Assembly: GCA_027451525.1 (NCBI GenBank)
Contig: DAIDJF010000024.1
Span: forward strand, 1 to 64,000
Direction of reading: 5' to 3'
From: Ktedonobacterales bacterium
GTDB lineage: Bacteria > Chloroflexota > Ktedonobacteria > Ktedonobacterales > Ktedonobacteraceae
DNA length: 64,000 nt
A program made the translations under genes and the position numbers. Positions 1 through 8,980 of the stretch are shown here, piece by piece. How positions within the stretch are numbered: the stretch's first letter is position 1; each line of letters starts with the position of its first letter. The notes under the pieces were generated by a model. The model did no database searches. It was not told the DNA's origin and saw only the letters and a list, made by a program, of their open reading frames with translations.

Positions 1-127
1 TAGGGGCGTGATTCATCACGCCCTGCCTGCGCACAGATCGGCCTGAGAAGCCGCATGGCGGGGGACGAGGGCGTGATTCATCACGCCCCTACGCAATTCC
101 CATGTTATTTTGTTAATCGCTATAATC
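1..127. repeat. Palindromic MITE-like repeat, copy 1 (cut by window start)
   Basis: Two copies of the palindromic block GGGCGTGAT-nnn-ATCACGCCC lie about 50 bases apart, near 3-23 and 70-90. They frame a spacer containing a GGCCTGAGAAGCCG-like stretch. The same block, spacer and right flank (a TTATTTTGTT..AATCG..TATAATCG-like tail) recur near 6.57 kb and 40.5 kb. There is no coding capacity. The element sits just 3' of the TetR gene. The left end is probably outside the window. Confidence 0.75.
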
Positions 128-132
128 GGTCT

Positions 133-732
133 TTACGTGCGCCATGCCTGGAGCAGGGAGCGCAATCCTTGCTGAATCAGTGCTTTGGCGCGTTGTTGTC
201 CGTCGATGATATGATTTGCCATCGTCAGTGAGACCAGGCCGTGGGCCATGCCCCACATGATCTCGACGCAATTGTCGAGGTCTGGTATATTGGCGTGTAC
301 TGCCTGTGCCCACGCTTCCAGGGTATCACGTGCTATCATAAAGACCTGCTCGGCCTCGATTGGGCTGTTAAAACACTCGAAATCAACACCGTCTAGTCCA
401 TGCATGACCTGATAGAGTTCTGGATGCTGCCAGGCAAAATTCCAGTAGCCATCGATCAGGCGCATCACACGTGTTTCAGGGTCGCCTTGAGCTATTGCTG
501 CCTGTAACTCTAACAAGAGCAGATGGAAGCCCTCACGTAGCAGTTCGGTCAAAATGGCCTCTTTGCTCGCAAAGTATTCATAAATGGTCGGCGGACTATA
601 TTCGATGCGTTCCGCAACTTTGCGTATCGTTACGGCCTGCCAGCCTTCTTGCTGCGCGATCTCGCGTGCTGCTGTCAGGATGCCCTGCCGAACCTCTTGT
701 TTTTCGCGCTCTCGTCTCTGTTTTATCCCCAT
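133..732 (-). CDS. TetR/AcrR-family transcriptional regulator
   Basis: This 199-residue protein is predicted to be a dimeric DNA-binding repressor. The N-terminal 60 residues form the TetR helix-turn-helix, with the characteristic pattern A-x-R-KVAERIEYSPPTIYEYF followed by a SKEAIL helix. The C-terminal half contains WGMAHGLVSL, the signature of the WHG-type TetR ligand-binding domain, so a small hydrophobic effector is likely but unidentified. The gene reads away from the small secreted-protein gene at 885, and the 150-base divergent gap could hold its operator. A MITE-like repeat lies directly after its stop. The upstream ribosome-binding site is weak, so the start is probable rather than certain. 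Confidence 0.85.
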   Translation of the reverse strand: MGIKQRREREKQEVRQGILTAAREIAQQEGWQAVTIRKVAERIEYSPPTIYEYFASKEAILTELLREGFHLLLLELQAAIAQGDPETRVMRLIDGYWNFAWQHPELYQVMHGLDGVDFECFNSPIEAEQVFMIARDTLEAWAQAVHANIPDLDNCVEIMWGMAHGLVSLTMANHIIDGQQRAKALIQQGLRSLLQAWRT

Positions 733-884
733 TGCCTACTTAATCTTTGTTTTAAAATCTAACATTGTTCAGAAATAACTGTAGCATCCATTTGCCCATT
801 TGTCAAGGACAAGCGGGAACTAATTTGATGCAAAAAGCATTCTCTTTATAGAGAAAAATTTTTTGTGAGAGAAGGGAGACGTAT

Positions 885-1346
885 ATGCAAAAACCATACC
901 TTATTGCGGGCTTGAGCCTTTTGCTTATCCTACTAGCTTTCGCTACTGGCATCTGGGTAGTGCATAGTAACGCTGCAAGTAATGCAAACACAAATATTTT
1001 GCATGTCACACGCACTGAACCATTGCCAGGTTATAATTATCCGCCGCTGGATGTGACAATACGTAATGCACAATCCGTACAGCGTGTGTATGCTGCAATG
1101 TACGCATTAAAAAGGACACAGCCAGGAATCTATTTCTGCCCCTTCGATAATGGCCTGACCTATCACTTGACATTTTTGTATAACACAACGGTTGTGCGCA
1201 AGATAAATTTCGATCCTGCTGGCTGTTCGTTCATTATTGTCGGTCAAACGCTCCATGGCGGGAATGATATGCGCTATGCTGATTATGCTTTCCAGAAATT
1301 GCTGGCGCAAACAATCGGCATTCCTTCACTCATTCCGCAGTCGTGA
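885..1346 (+). CDS. Small secreted or membrane-anchored protein of unknown function
   Basis: The 153-residue product begins with a hydrophobic segment (about residues 5-27) that acts as a signal peptide or single membrane anchor. The remainder is extracytoplasmic. It contains two cysteines, in FCPFDNG and PAGCSF contexts, that could form a disulfide. I do not recognise a named family; the domain resembles small Ktedonobacterial secreted proteins by general appearance only. A good ribosome-binding site (AAGGGAG, 7 bases before the ATG) supports the start. Its 3' end overlaps the convergent VOC gene by 17 bases, so there is no room for a terminator between them. Confidence 0.7.
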   Translation: MQKPYLIAGLSLLLILLAFATGIWVVHSNAASNANTNILHVTRTEPLPGYNYPPLDVTIRNAQSVQRVYAAMYALKRTQPGIYFCPFDNGLTYHLTFLYNTTVVRKINFDPAGCSFIIVGQTLHGGNDMRYADYAFQKLLAQTIGIPSLIPQS

Positions 1347-1704
1347 GTTGTGTAAACTCCACGCGGTTACCGAAGGGATCGCGGAACTCAAAGCGGTCAT
1401 GACCAGGGATAAGAATGGCTTCTATAATGCGAATGCCATTTTCTTGTAGTCGTTGCCGCCAGTAGGTGATGTCGCTGACCGCGTAGGCCAGATGGGCTTT
1501 GGTTTTCGTGCGATCAAAGCCATCCTCGGTGCCAACATGAACCTGCCGATCTCCGACCTGGAGCCAGAGACCGCCGTGATCTTTGAGCGCGTCCGGTTTC
1601 TCGATTTCAGGTAGGCCAAGAACTGAGCAATAGAAGTGGCGTGCCTCGTCCTCTGCTCCCTTTGGTATCGTAATTTGTGCGTGATGCAGGCCAAGGATAG
1701 TCAT
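1330..1704 (-). CDS. VOC (glyoxalase/bleomycin-resistance) superfamily protein
   Basis: This 124-residue single-module VOC protein shows the usual pattern: an N-terminal beta strand with a histidine (GLHHAQITI), a HFYCSVLGL helix, a middle strand with LWLQVGDRQVHVG, and the C-terminal signature RDPFGNRVEF. The histidines and final glutamate are the usual metal ligands of the fold. The substrate cannot be told from sequence; lactoylglutathione lyase, dioxygenase or resistance roles are all possible. Its start overlaps the stop of the upstream thioesterase gene by 4 bases (ATGA), so it is translationally coupled in an smpB-thioesterase-VOC operon. Confidence 0.85.
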   Translation of the reverse strand: MTILGLHHAQITIPKGAEDEARHFYCSVLGLPEIEKPDALKDHGGLWLQVGDRQVHVGTEDGFDRTKTKAHLAYAVSDITYWRQRLQENGIRIIEAILIPGHDRFEFRDPFGNRVEFTQLTTAE

Positions 1705-2180
1705 GCGCTTTTCTCATCTTTCCCGTCATTGACAATAGGATTGTAGCGCGTTGACGCAGCGTGGAAGGTTCCCAATACGCGCCCAATCAGGCGGCGTTCT
1801 TCGCCTTCGACGTTATAGACACTCGACTCTACCACTGAGATAACACGCCCTTGCTGAAGGACTGTCGCCTCGGCTACAATCTCACCCGCCCGAACTGGGG
1901 CGAGATAATTGATTTTTGCCTCAACCGTACTGAAGCGCGTGCCAACTGGCAGCAAGGAGATCATCGCCATTGACATCGCGGTATCCGCGAGCGTGAAAAT
2001 CACGCCGCCATGCACAATCTGTTGGGGATGCATCAGGCGGCTATCGACCTTGATACGCACAGTGCCCTTGCCATCCCCAGCATGTTCGATATGCATGCCG
2101 AGGAGTTGTGCATAGCCAAAGGCGTTTATGTTATTCAGTACATCTTGTAGTGTTGGGTGTGTTTCGTCAACTGATGCCAT
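1701..2180 (-). CDS. PaaI-family hotdog-fold thioesterase
   Basis: The 159-residue product has the PaaI/YdiI hotdog signature HPQQIVHGGVIFTLADTA, in which HGG and the downstream Asp line the acyl-CoA thioester site. It probably hydrolyses small acyl-CoA or phenylacetyl-CoA-type thioesters in the cytoplasm. I chose the ATG at 2180 because GAGGAAGG lies about 10 bases upstream. Longer in-frame starts would run into the SmpB reading frame. It lies 7 bases after the smpB stop and overlaps the VOC gene by 4 bases. Substrate specificity is unknown. Confidence 0.85.
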   Translation of the reverse strand: MASVDETHPTLQDVLNNINAFGYAQLLGMHIEHAGDGKGTVRIKVDSRLMHPQQIVHGGVIFTLADTAMSMAMISLLPVGTRFSTVEAKINYLAPVRAGEIVAEATVLQQGRVISVVESSVYNVEGEERRLIGRVLGTFHAASTRYNPIVNDGKDEKSA

Positions 2181-2187
2181 GCTGTAA

Positions 2188-2688
2188 TTACCTTCCTCGC
2201 ACAATACGTTCGATCTCGCGCTTGGTCTCGCGTTCCGCAATAGCGTCGCGTTTATCATAGAGTTTTTTACCGCGACAGAGACCAAGCTCGACTTTTGCTT
2301 TACCGCCTTTGAGGTAGAGTTTGAGCGGGATGAGCGTGAGTCCTTTGGTTTCCACGCGTTTCAAAAGCTGATCAATTTCACGGCGATGCAGCAAGAGTTT
2401 GCGGTTGCGCATCGGCTCGTGGTTGTAGCGATTGCCATGCTCGTAGACCGCGATATGCGCGTTCTCCAGCCAGATTTCGCCTTTGCGAGCCATCGCGTAA
2501 GAGCCACGCAGGTTGACATGGCCCTCACGGATCGATTTAATCTCCGTGCCGACCAGCGAGATCCCTGCCTCAATTGTCTGCTCAACGAAGTAATCGTGGT
2601 ATGCCTGACGGTTGACCGAGATAACCTTGATGGCTTCATTCTGAGCGGAGGATTTTGTTTGTTCTTGTTTTGCGGATGCTTTCGCCAT
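2188..2688 (-). CDS. smpB: SsrA-binding protein SmpB
   Basis: SmpB binds tmRNA and delivers it to stalled ribosomes for trans-translation. The 166-residue protein has a lysine/alanine-rich N-terminal tail of about 20 residues and then the conserved core: NRQAYHDYFVEQTIEAGI, GTEIKSIREGHVNL, an AHIAVYEHGNRYNHEP segment and RKLLLHRREI. It ends in the basic decoding-centre tail KKLYDKRDAIAERE. Length and motifs are standard. It is the first gene of a three-gene minus-strand operon. No tmRNA gene was seen next to it. Confidence 0.97.
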   Translation of the reverse strand: MAKASAKQEQTKSSAQNEAIKVISVNRQAYHDYFVEQTIEAGISLVGTEIKSIREGHVNLRGSYAMARKGEIWLENAHIAVYEHGNRYNHEPMRNRKLLLHRREIDQLLKRVETKGLTLIPLKLYLKGGKAKVELGLCRGKKLYDKRDAIAERETKREIERIVRGR

Positions 2689-2847
2689 CGAAAAACTCCT
2701 TTATCTCAGGACGTATATCTACCGTTACGCCGTTCCTGATAGAGACGAGTGGAACGATAGGAGCACTGCCAGCACCATAGGATATGGGCCAGCAGGAATG
2801 GCCTGCTTCCCTGTGACAGGCCAGGAGGTTTGTTTTTCTGTGTTTGT

Positions 2848-2877
2848 AGTGTATCACGAAAACGTGTCCACTGACAA
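2848..2877 (-). promoter_or_regulatory. Candidate sigma70-type promoter for the smpB operon
   Basis: On the minus strand TTGTCA (2872-2877) and TACACT (2848-2853) are separated by 18 bases. They would give a 5' untranslated region of about 150 bases before smpB. That region holds an inverted repeat, TGGCCTG/CAGGCCA, near 2795-2822. No terminator-like T-run or known riboswitch was seen in the 388-base gap between smpB and the MMPL gene. Confidence 0.45.
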
Positions 2878-2917
2878 GAAAGCGCAAAGATTGTGACTGA
2901 TAATTGATGGCTTTCAA

Positions 2918-2947
2918 TTGGCAACAGTGTCTATAGTAGGATAGACT
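2918..2947 (+). promoter_or_regulatory. Candidate promoter for the MMPL-AttH operon
   Basis: TTGGCA (2918-2923) and TAGACT (2942-2947), 18 bases apart, point toward the MMPL gene at 3077. The match is moderate, so this is a suggestion only. Confidence 0.35.
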
Positions 2948-3076
2948 GGTAATAATTCTGTGTTACCCCTCTGTGGAGCAGCGTGCGTCATTGATTGTGA
3001 ACAGAGGATGATAACCTTTTCATGCGCAGGTATTTTACTTCCTCTGTTCGCGTGTTTCATACAGAAAGGCTTTGTC

Positions 3077-5398
3077 ATGTTCTACCATCTGGGCAAGATC
3101 GCCACCCGCTTCCGCTGGTTGATTGTGGGTATATGGATGGTTGCTGTTCTGGTCGCGTTGCCGTTTGCGCCACAGGCCAGTCAGGTTTTGCAACCGGGCG
3201 GCTTTACCAGCCCTGATGCGCAGTCGCAACGCGCTCTTGATTTGCTGGCTCAAAAGACGCACTTGAATACAAACATCGTGCAGGTGATTTTCACCAGCCA
3301 GCGCTATACAGCGGATAGTCCCCAATTTATCGCGGAGGCGCAGCAGGCGTTGGCCGGTTTACAACACTGGTCAACAGTGGCGCAAATTATCTCTTTCACG
3401 GATAATCCGCGCCAGATCTCGACTGATCGCCACGCGGCCTATGTCAACGTCATCGTGAATGCCGATCCCAATAATGTTTCATCATTCTTGCCTCAACTTG
3501 AGCAGCGTCTGCACGTCGTGCCAGACCTCAAGACGAGCGTTGGCGGCGGAGCTGTTTTTTATCAAGATATTCAAGTCGTCAGTGAGAACGATCTGCGCCG
3601 CGCTGAAATTCTCGCCTTCCCGTTCGCGGTCATCGCGCTCCTGTTGGTGTTCCGTTCGGTAATTGCGGCCATCTTACCGACGCTCGTGGGCGGTTTCGCG
3701 GTCGTTGTTGCCCTCGCTCTCATTTTTGGTATTGGACACCTGACTCCGCTTTCTATCTTTGTCTTAAATATTACAACGCTCTTTGGTTTGGGCCTGGGCG
3801 TCGATTACTCGCTCTTTATCGTCAGTCGTTTCCGCGAAGAGCTAGGGCATGGACGCAGCATTGAAGATGCGGTGACGTTGACCGTTGCGACCGCTGGACG
3901 CGCCGTCGCCTTTTCTGGTCTGACCGTTTCGATTGGTCTCTTTGGCCTGACCTTTTTCCATATCAATATGTTGCGCTCGGTTGGCATGGGCGGCGTGCTG
4001 GTGGTCTTGCTCGCGGTGCTGGCTGCCATTACCTTGTTGCCCGCTATGCTGGCGATTATTGGCCTGAGAGTGAACGCGCTGCCTGTACGTATTCCGGCTT
4101 TCTGGCGGCGTTCAACAGCTGTCTCAAGCGAAGTTCATCATGGTTTCTGGTATCGGCTCTCGAATTTTGTGATGCGCTACCCCGTGCGTGTCCTTGTGCC
4201 TGTTCTGCTCTTGCTGCTTGGCTTTGGCGCGCCATTTCTGGGCGTGCGTTTCTCCGCGCCCGATGCCTCAATTCTGCCGAAAAGCGTGCCGTCGCGCGCT
4301 GCCTATGATCTGATCGCGCAACGCTTTGACTCTAGCGAGACGACACCAATTATTCTGGCAGTGCAGACACAGGGCAATGTGCTAACGCCTGCTAATATTC
4401 GCAACCTGTATTATTATGTCAAGCGTATCGAGGCGGACCCCAACACAAAGCGCGTGGATAGCATCGTCAGTGCCGACCCGCGCCTGACACTCGATCAGTA
4501 CGAATTGATGTACACGCATCCCCAACTGGTCTCAGACCCATATATCGCGGCTTTGCTCAAATCGACGGTTGTGGGCAATACGCTTTCGATCCAGGTTATC
4601 AGCAAATATGGCATGATCGACTCGCATTCGCAGGCACTTGTCGAAGCGATTCGCAATACCAACCCTGGCAATGGCATCTCCGTCCTCGTGACGGGTGGAA
4701 CGGCTGCTGATATCGACTATGTCAATTCGCTGTATGGCGATTTCCCGATTGCCGCGCTGGTTGTAGCGATCACGACATATATCGTACTGTTCTTGCTTTT
4801 CCGCTCGGTTGTGCTGCCGTTGAAAGCAATTATTATGAATACGCTCTCCATTCTGGCAAGCTATGGCGCGCTGGTTATCATCTTCCAGGATGGTTTTCTA
4901 CATCAGCTGTTGAACTTCACGCCGCTCGGTTTTGTGGAGGCGACAAGCCCGATTCTCCTCTTCTGTTCGCTCTTTGGTCTCTCGATGGACTACGAAGTGT
5001 TTTTGCTGTCACGTGTGCAAGAAGCCTTCTGGCAAACGGGCGATAATACGCGCGCGGTCGCGTTGGGCTTACAGCGTAGTGGTGGCATTATTACCAGTGC
5101 GGCGGTGATTGTCGTGGTCGTGAGCCTGTGTTTTGCCACCGCCGATGTAATTCTCGTCAAGGCACTTGGTATCGGTATGGCTCTGGCTGTCGTGATTGAT
5201 GCCACATTGGTGCGTGGTTTGTTGGTCCCTGCAACGATGCGCCTGCTGGGAAATTGGAATTGGTGGTTGCCGTTCTCTGGCGTACAGAGACATCCGCCCG
5301 CATTGGCAGAATATGCGCTAGAGGCAGATCAAGCCTCTGCAGAGGGAACAGGTAGTGAGAGTGGGCAGACGAATGTGGAAATTGGAGGCAAACGATGA
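3077..5398 (+). CDS. MMPL/RND-family exporter
   Basis: This 773-residue membrane protein has the duplicated MMPL architecture. An N-terminal transmembrane helix (about residues 12-32) and a large extracytoplasmic domain precede a block of about five helices (near residues 180-340). A second helix, a second extracytoplasmic domain and a final block of five helices follow. The motif GLGVDYSLFIVSRFREEL in the first block, and GLSMDYEVFLLSRVQEA in the second, carry the conserved Asp-Tyr pair of proton-driven MMPL pumps. Substrates of the family are lipids, glycolipids or drugs. The ATG at 3077 follows AAAGG by 8 bases. Its last codon overlaps the AttH-like gene by 4 bases (ATGA). Confidence 0.9.
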   Translation: MFYHLGKIATRFRWLIVGIWMVAVLVALPFAPQASQVLQPGGFTSPDAQSQRALDLLAQKTHLNTNIVQVIFTSQRYTADSPQFIAEAQQALAGLQHWSTVAQIISFTDNPRQISTDRHAAYVNVIVNADPNNVSSFLPQLEQRLHVVPDLKTSVGGGAVFYQDIQVVSENDLRRAEILAFPFAVIALLLVFRSVIAAILPTLVGGFAVVVALALIFGIGHLTPLSIFVLNITTLFGLGLGVDYSLFIVSRFREELGHGRSIEDAVTLTVATAGRAVAFSGLTVSIGLFGLTFFHINMLRSVGMGGVLVVLLAVLAAITLLPAMLAIIGLRVNALPVRIPAFWRRSTAVSSEVHHGFWYRLSNFVMRYPVRVLVPVLLLLLGFGAPFLGVRFSAPDASILPKSVPSRAAYDLIAQRFDSSETTPIILAVQTQGNVLTPANIRNLYYYVKRIEADPNTKRVDSIVSADPRLTLDQYELMYTHPQLVSDPYIAALLKSTVVGNTLSIQVISKYGMIDSHSQALVEAIRNTNPGNGISVLVTGGTAADIDYVNSLYGDFPIAALVVAITTYIVLFLLFRSVVLPLKAIIMNTLSILASYGALVIIFQDGFLHQLLNFTPLGFVEATSPILLFCSLFGLSMDYEVFLLSRVQEAFWQTGDNTRAVALGLQRSGGIITSAAVIVVVVSLCFATADVILVKALGIGMALAVVIDATLVRGLLVPATMRLLGNWNWWLPFSGVQRHPPALAEYALEADQASAEGTGSESGQTNVEIGGKR

Positions 5399-6510
5399 AC
5401 ATTCATGCAAAGAAACAGCGTGTAGTAGCGGCTGGTGTGCTGACCCTGCTCGCGCTCTTGTTGACATCGTGCGGTTTTCCAGGTGTGGTTGCATCCTCGG
5501 CCCAACTGCCTGCCGTTAGTCAGCAGCAAACGGCCTTGCAATTGCCGCCCGTGCGTTTCCCGCAGGATGAAGCTGCGCATCGTGACCTGACGGAGTGGTG
5601 GTACTACACGGGTCATCTAAACGCGACTGAGCCAAACGGACAGGTCCATCGCTATGGCTTTGAGTTTGTGATTTTCCAGGCTCTGCGCAGCGACCTGCCG
5701 CCCGTGTATGCGGCTCATTTCGCCATTAGCGATATCACTGGTGGACAGTTCCATTACGCTCAGCAGGTGGCGACAGAGCCGAACGCAGATATTCCTAACG
5801 GCACATCAACGGCAGGCTTTAACGAACAGGTTGGCAACTGGTCGATGCAGGGCGTAAATGGTTCAGATCATCTTGTTGCTGCCATGCCCAACTATGCGCT
5901 TGATCTGCATCTCCAGGGCTTGAAGCCTGCTGTGTTGCATAATGGCAATGGCCTCATTACCTATGGTCTGGGCGGTTTCTCGTACTACTACTCGCGTCCG
6001 CTGATGGCTGTTTCTGGCACGTTGGTCGATCACAACCAACCTGTGCAAATCACGGGACAGGCGTGGATGGACCATCAGTGGGGTAATTTCCTCTCGCTGA
6101 CAGGTGGTGGTTGGGATTGGTATAGTATCCAACTGAATAACAACACGCAGATGATGCTCTACTTTATTCGTGATGCGTCGGGCAATGTCATCTCGACGTA
6201 CGCAGGCTATATTGATGCCAACAACACCGACCATCTTATCCCCGCAAGTTCGTTGCATTCAACAGTGTTGGGTCACTGGACAAGTCCAGTAACCGGAGCA
6301 ACCTATCCTTCAGGCTGGCAATTGCAAGTCAATGACCCACAATTGCACGCTTCGCTCACACTCACGCCGCAACTGAAAGACCAGGAACTGGTTGTCTATC
6401 AATCAACAGGCAATAGCTACTGGGAAGGTGCGGTCAGCATTCAAGGGCAGGCAGGTGGCAAAGCCATTCAAGGCGAAGGCTATGTCGAATTGACAGGCTA
6501 TATGCATTAA
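5395..6510 (+). CDS. AttH/CrtC-like (COG5621) lipoprotein
   Basis: A 371-residue lipoprotein with a signal peptide ending in the lipobox LTSC (Cys26). The mature part carries the pattern HRDLTEWWYYTGHL, then GFEFVIFQALR and a late AWMDHQWGNF block. This matches the AttH / carotenoid 1,2-hydratase-like family, a pair of lipocalin-type beta barrels that bind hydrophobic ligands. The protein is probably held on the outer face of the membrane. It is translationally coupled to the MMPL exporter. In other bacteria AttH homologues often sit with ABC-type lipid transport permeases, so pairing with an MMPL pump suggests export or hand-over of a lipid (inference). A palindromic repeat follows the stop. 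Confidence 0.82.
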   Translation: MNIHAKKQRVVAAGVLTLLALLLTSCGFPGVVASSAQLPAVSQQQTALQLPPVRFPQDEAAHRDLTEWWYYTGHLNATEPNGQVHRYGFEFVIFQALRSDLPPVYAAHFAISDITGGQFHYAQQVATEPNADIPNGTSTAGFNEQVGNWSMQGVNGSDHLVAAMPNYALDLHLQGLKPAVLHNGNGLITYGLGGFSYYYSRPLMAVSGTLVDHNQPVQITGQAWMDHQWGNFLSLTGGGWDWYSIQLNNNTQMMLYFIRDASGNVISTYAGYIDANNTDHLIPASSLHSTVLGHWTSPVTGATYPSGWQLQVNDPQLHASLTLTPQLKDQELVVYQSTGNSYWEGAVSIQGQAGGKAIQGEGYVELTGYMH

Positions 6511-6564
6511 ACGCGCCCATCGCGCCCCCACAATGAAAACGGGTAAAACATGCTTCGTATCATT

Positions 6565-6749
6565 GTAGGGGCGTGATTTATCACGCCCTGCTCGCCCATC
6601 ATTCCGCCCGCCCATCGTTCCGCCCGTGCGCCAATCCGCCTGGGGAGCCATGTGACGGGAGAGGCGTGTGACAGGGGTACGAGGGCGTGATGGAATCACG
6701 CCCCTACACCATATCCGCATTGTTTTGTTGAATACGATTATCACGCCCT
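6565..6749. repeat. Palindromic MITE-like repeat, copy 2
   Basis: Starts with GTAGGGGCGTGAT-ttATCACGCCCTGC, has a roughly 85-base C/G-rich spacer, and ends with the second block GAGGGCGTGATGGAATCACG and CCCCTACACCATATCCGCAT. The flank TTTTGTTGAATACGATTATCACGCC closes it. The second half is nearly identical to copy 3 at 40.5 kb. It lies between the convergent AttH-like and PhoD-like genes and may act as a terminator for one or both through its hairpins. Confidence 0.8.
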
Positions 6750-6801
6750 GCTCCCCGGCACAAAAAAGGTGCGTGGTGACGTTTGACAGAGCATTATGGT
6801 T

Positions 6802-8484
6802 TTACCGTTTGATAGACATGTCTGCCAATACGCCCACGTGTTTTCCATCAATAATGCCCATATATTGCTGATGCAGTGTATAGCCGCCCTGCTCGTGAAG
6901 TTGCACTGTGATGTATGCCAGCGCGTTTTGCCAGATAATTGATGAACGCACAGGCTGATGTGAAGGCGTAGAGAGGGGTAGCATATGCGTGGATAGGCCC
7001 CCATAGCGGATATTCTGAATAGTGGATTGCATCTCAATCTCCTTGCGACTGCCGGAACTGAGCGCGTTTTGGAAAGGTGTAGAGACAAGTTGGTAGAGAT
7101 GGTTTTTCGTGCGGCGTCCGGGGCGTTTGCCCACTATCGAATAGGAGAAGTGTACGTCGCCGGAGAGGGCAACAATGTCTGCCGATTGGGTATCGAGCAA
7201 GTGCAAAAGTTCCTTCCAGGTGTCGGCAAAAATCGGCCAGTGGTCAAAACTGGTTTTAAGCGTTACCCATTGTTGCAGACGTGCCAATTGTATCCCCAAG
7301 CCTTGTAACAATGCATTCTCCTGAAAAGGTCGTATACCCGCCAAATATTCCGCGAGACCGATCACTGGTGGGAGCAAAATGGGTACAGATGAGACAAAGA
7401 GCGCGATATCTTTTTGTTCCTGCATCCACTGTTGTAAATCCGCCATCTGTTGTTTGCCCATAATACGCGATGACTCATAGACTTGTTCCGGTTGCTCACT
7501 AAAGATAGCGGTGCGGCCTGCACGCGCATTGGCGACAAAAACAGGTGGCGTGGTGGGAATCACATAATGCCAGACGTGTTCGATAGCACTGACTGTCTCC
7601 TCTTGGATATAGGCCCTCAATACTTCTAAGATGTCTTTTTGATCGTTTTCTCCTGCCCGCATAATGGTCAATAGCGGATGTTCTGATGCCGCGTGTTGGA
7701 TGAGATTGCCCCAGCCCTGATATACCCAGTAGGCGACGATGGCATCAACCAGTAAGCCTTCCTGCCCCTCGTGGAGTAACTGCTCACGCCAGGAGGGAAC
7801 ATTATTCCAGTTATTGGTAACCTCGTGATCGTCGAAGATCATAAATGTCGGTAGCACTGCTAACACCTGACGGATTCCTTCATCGCAGGTCCAGGCATAG
7901 CGATACATGTCCGCGAAGTCATGAAAGGTCTTGGCTCCATCGCGCAAGTGAGGATAGACAGCAAGCATTGGCTCCGTTGGTTCGTCGGCATAAATTTGAT
8001 CGCCAATCAAAAGTAGCAGATGAGGCCAGGCGGTTTCACGTTCGTTGACGTGTTCGATAAGCCACGAGCCAAATGCGCTCAGCGCATCTATTTCAGGATA
8101 ACCCGCTTTACGACAGGAACCATAGGCAAGGCGTAACGCGGAGGCTGGCGTTCGATCAGAGCTGTCTGCATCAAAAGTGCGAAAACACTGCGTCACGTCT
8201 GCTGGCTCAATAATCTGTTCTCCTGTATCTGTCTGTAGCCAGAGTTGATATGTATACCATGTTGATGGATGCAGCCCCACCAACTCTAGAGCCGCATAGT
8301 AGCGAGAGCCGACGGTGACGGTGTGCATCTGAGCTTTTACAATCGCAAGCTCAAATAGTGTCTCTGCGTGTAGAGAGGGTGTCGCGGCTACCGTAACGTG
8401 GCAGGGTTGTGAAAATTCAACCCAGATCACGGCACTTGTTGATGTGGTCGCCCGTATAAGAGGACCAACGCATGTATAAGACAT
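6802..8484 (-). CDS. PhoD-like alkaline phosphatase / metallophosphatase
   Basis: The 560-residue product has an N-terminal Ig-like PhoD domain (about residues 1-110, with TSTSAVIWVEF and YTYQLW) followed by a metallophosphatase core. Metal-binding motifs are clear: YGSCRKAGYPEID, LLLIGDQIYADEPT, FMIFDDHEVTNNWNN and VALSGDVHFSYS. Family members hydrolyse phosphodiesters or phosphomonoesters with Fe/Ca or related metals. No signal peptide or Tat motif is visible, so unlike classic secreted PhoD it appears cytoplasmic. The start has AGGAAAA directly before it. It reads divergently from the kinase/regulator pair. Confidence 0.85.
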   Translation of the reverse strand: MSYTCVGPLIRATTSTSAVIWVEFSQPCHVTVAATPSLHAETLFELAIVKAQMHTVTVGSRYYAALELVGLHPSTWYTYQLWLQTDTGEQIIEPADVTQCFRTFDADSSDRTPASALRLAYGSCRKAGYPEIDALSAFGSWLIEHVNERETAWPHLLLLIGDQIYADEPTEPMLAVYPHLRDGAKTFHDFADMYRYAWTCDEGIRQVLAVLPTFMIFDDHEVTNNWNNVPSWREQLLHEGQEGLLVDAIVAYWVYQGWGNLIQHAASEHPLLTIMRAGENDQKDILEVLRAYIQEETVSAIEHVWHYVIPTTPPVFVANARAGRTAIFSEQPEQVYESSRIMGKQQMADLQQWMQEQKDIALFVSSVPILLPPVIGLAEYLAGIRPFQENALLQGLGIQLARLQQWVTLKTSFDHWPIFADTWKELLHLLDTQSADIVALSGDVHFSYSIVGKRPGRRTKNHLYQLVSTPFQNALSSGSRKEIEMQSTIQNIRYGGLSTHMLPLSTPSHQPVRSSIIWQNALAYITVQLHEQGGYTLHQQYMGIIDGKHVGVLADMSIKR

Positions 8485-8796
8485 TTTTCCTATATCCTTT
8501 CATGTTCGCACGATGGTAATGCGAGCATTTTCCTTTATAATCTTAGGAGAGCTTAGAGAAGACAAGTAGAAGACTCTTCTGTATTATAACGAATTTTAGA
8601 GTTGCAATACAGCCTGCTTTTATAAAAAAGGCTTCACGCCAATCCTGAAAATCCTGAAGAATCTCATGTTTCCTTTCATAAAAAAAGGTTGTGTAACAAA
8701 AAGAGGAAAATGGAGCGGGAGCCTTAATGATGAGAGAATGAAGGGGGATATGATAAGGTATATAAGAAAAATGAGAAGTGAACTCATCAATTCGTA
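8485..8796. other. AT-rich divergent intergenic region
   Basis: The 496-base gap (8485-8980) between the PhoD-like gene and the histidine kinase is AT-rich. It carries an imperfect palindrome around 8610-8632 (AGCCT..TTTTA/TAAAA..AGGCT) and the candidate promoter listed separately. A 151-codon open frame on the minus strand across it has no ribosome-binding site or recognisable protein character. No RNA gene was recognised. Confidence 0.5.
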
Positions 8797-8827
8797 TTGA
8801 CGAAAGCCCGTCCCTGTATGGTATACT
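8797..8827 (+). promoter_or_regulatory. Extended -10 promoter for the kinase/regulator pair
   Basis: TTGACG (8797-8802) lies 19 bases before TATACT (8822-8827), which is preceded by TG-G (8819-8821), an extended -10. The extended element compensates for the long spacer. The start codon of the kinase is about 150 bases downstream. Confidence 0.55.
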
Positions 8828-8980
8828 TTGTTGCAGTGTGAGATATATTCTATGTTCATCATACATTGTTTTTATTTTGTATACACATTGAGTACATTTG
8901 TAATGAAAGACAGCGTATGATGATTGTTGCGTTTGTACGTTTTCAACATGCTGCCTGTTTAGCAGGGAATACGGAAACTC

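Noticed and set aside
2689-3076. Possible tmRNA gene next to smpB.
   Set aside because: No tRNA-like ends, TCCA terminus or tag reading frame recognised in the gap.
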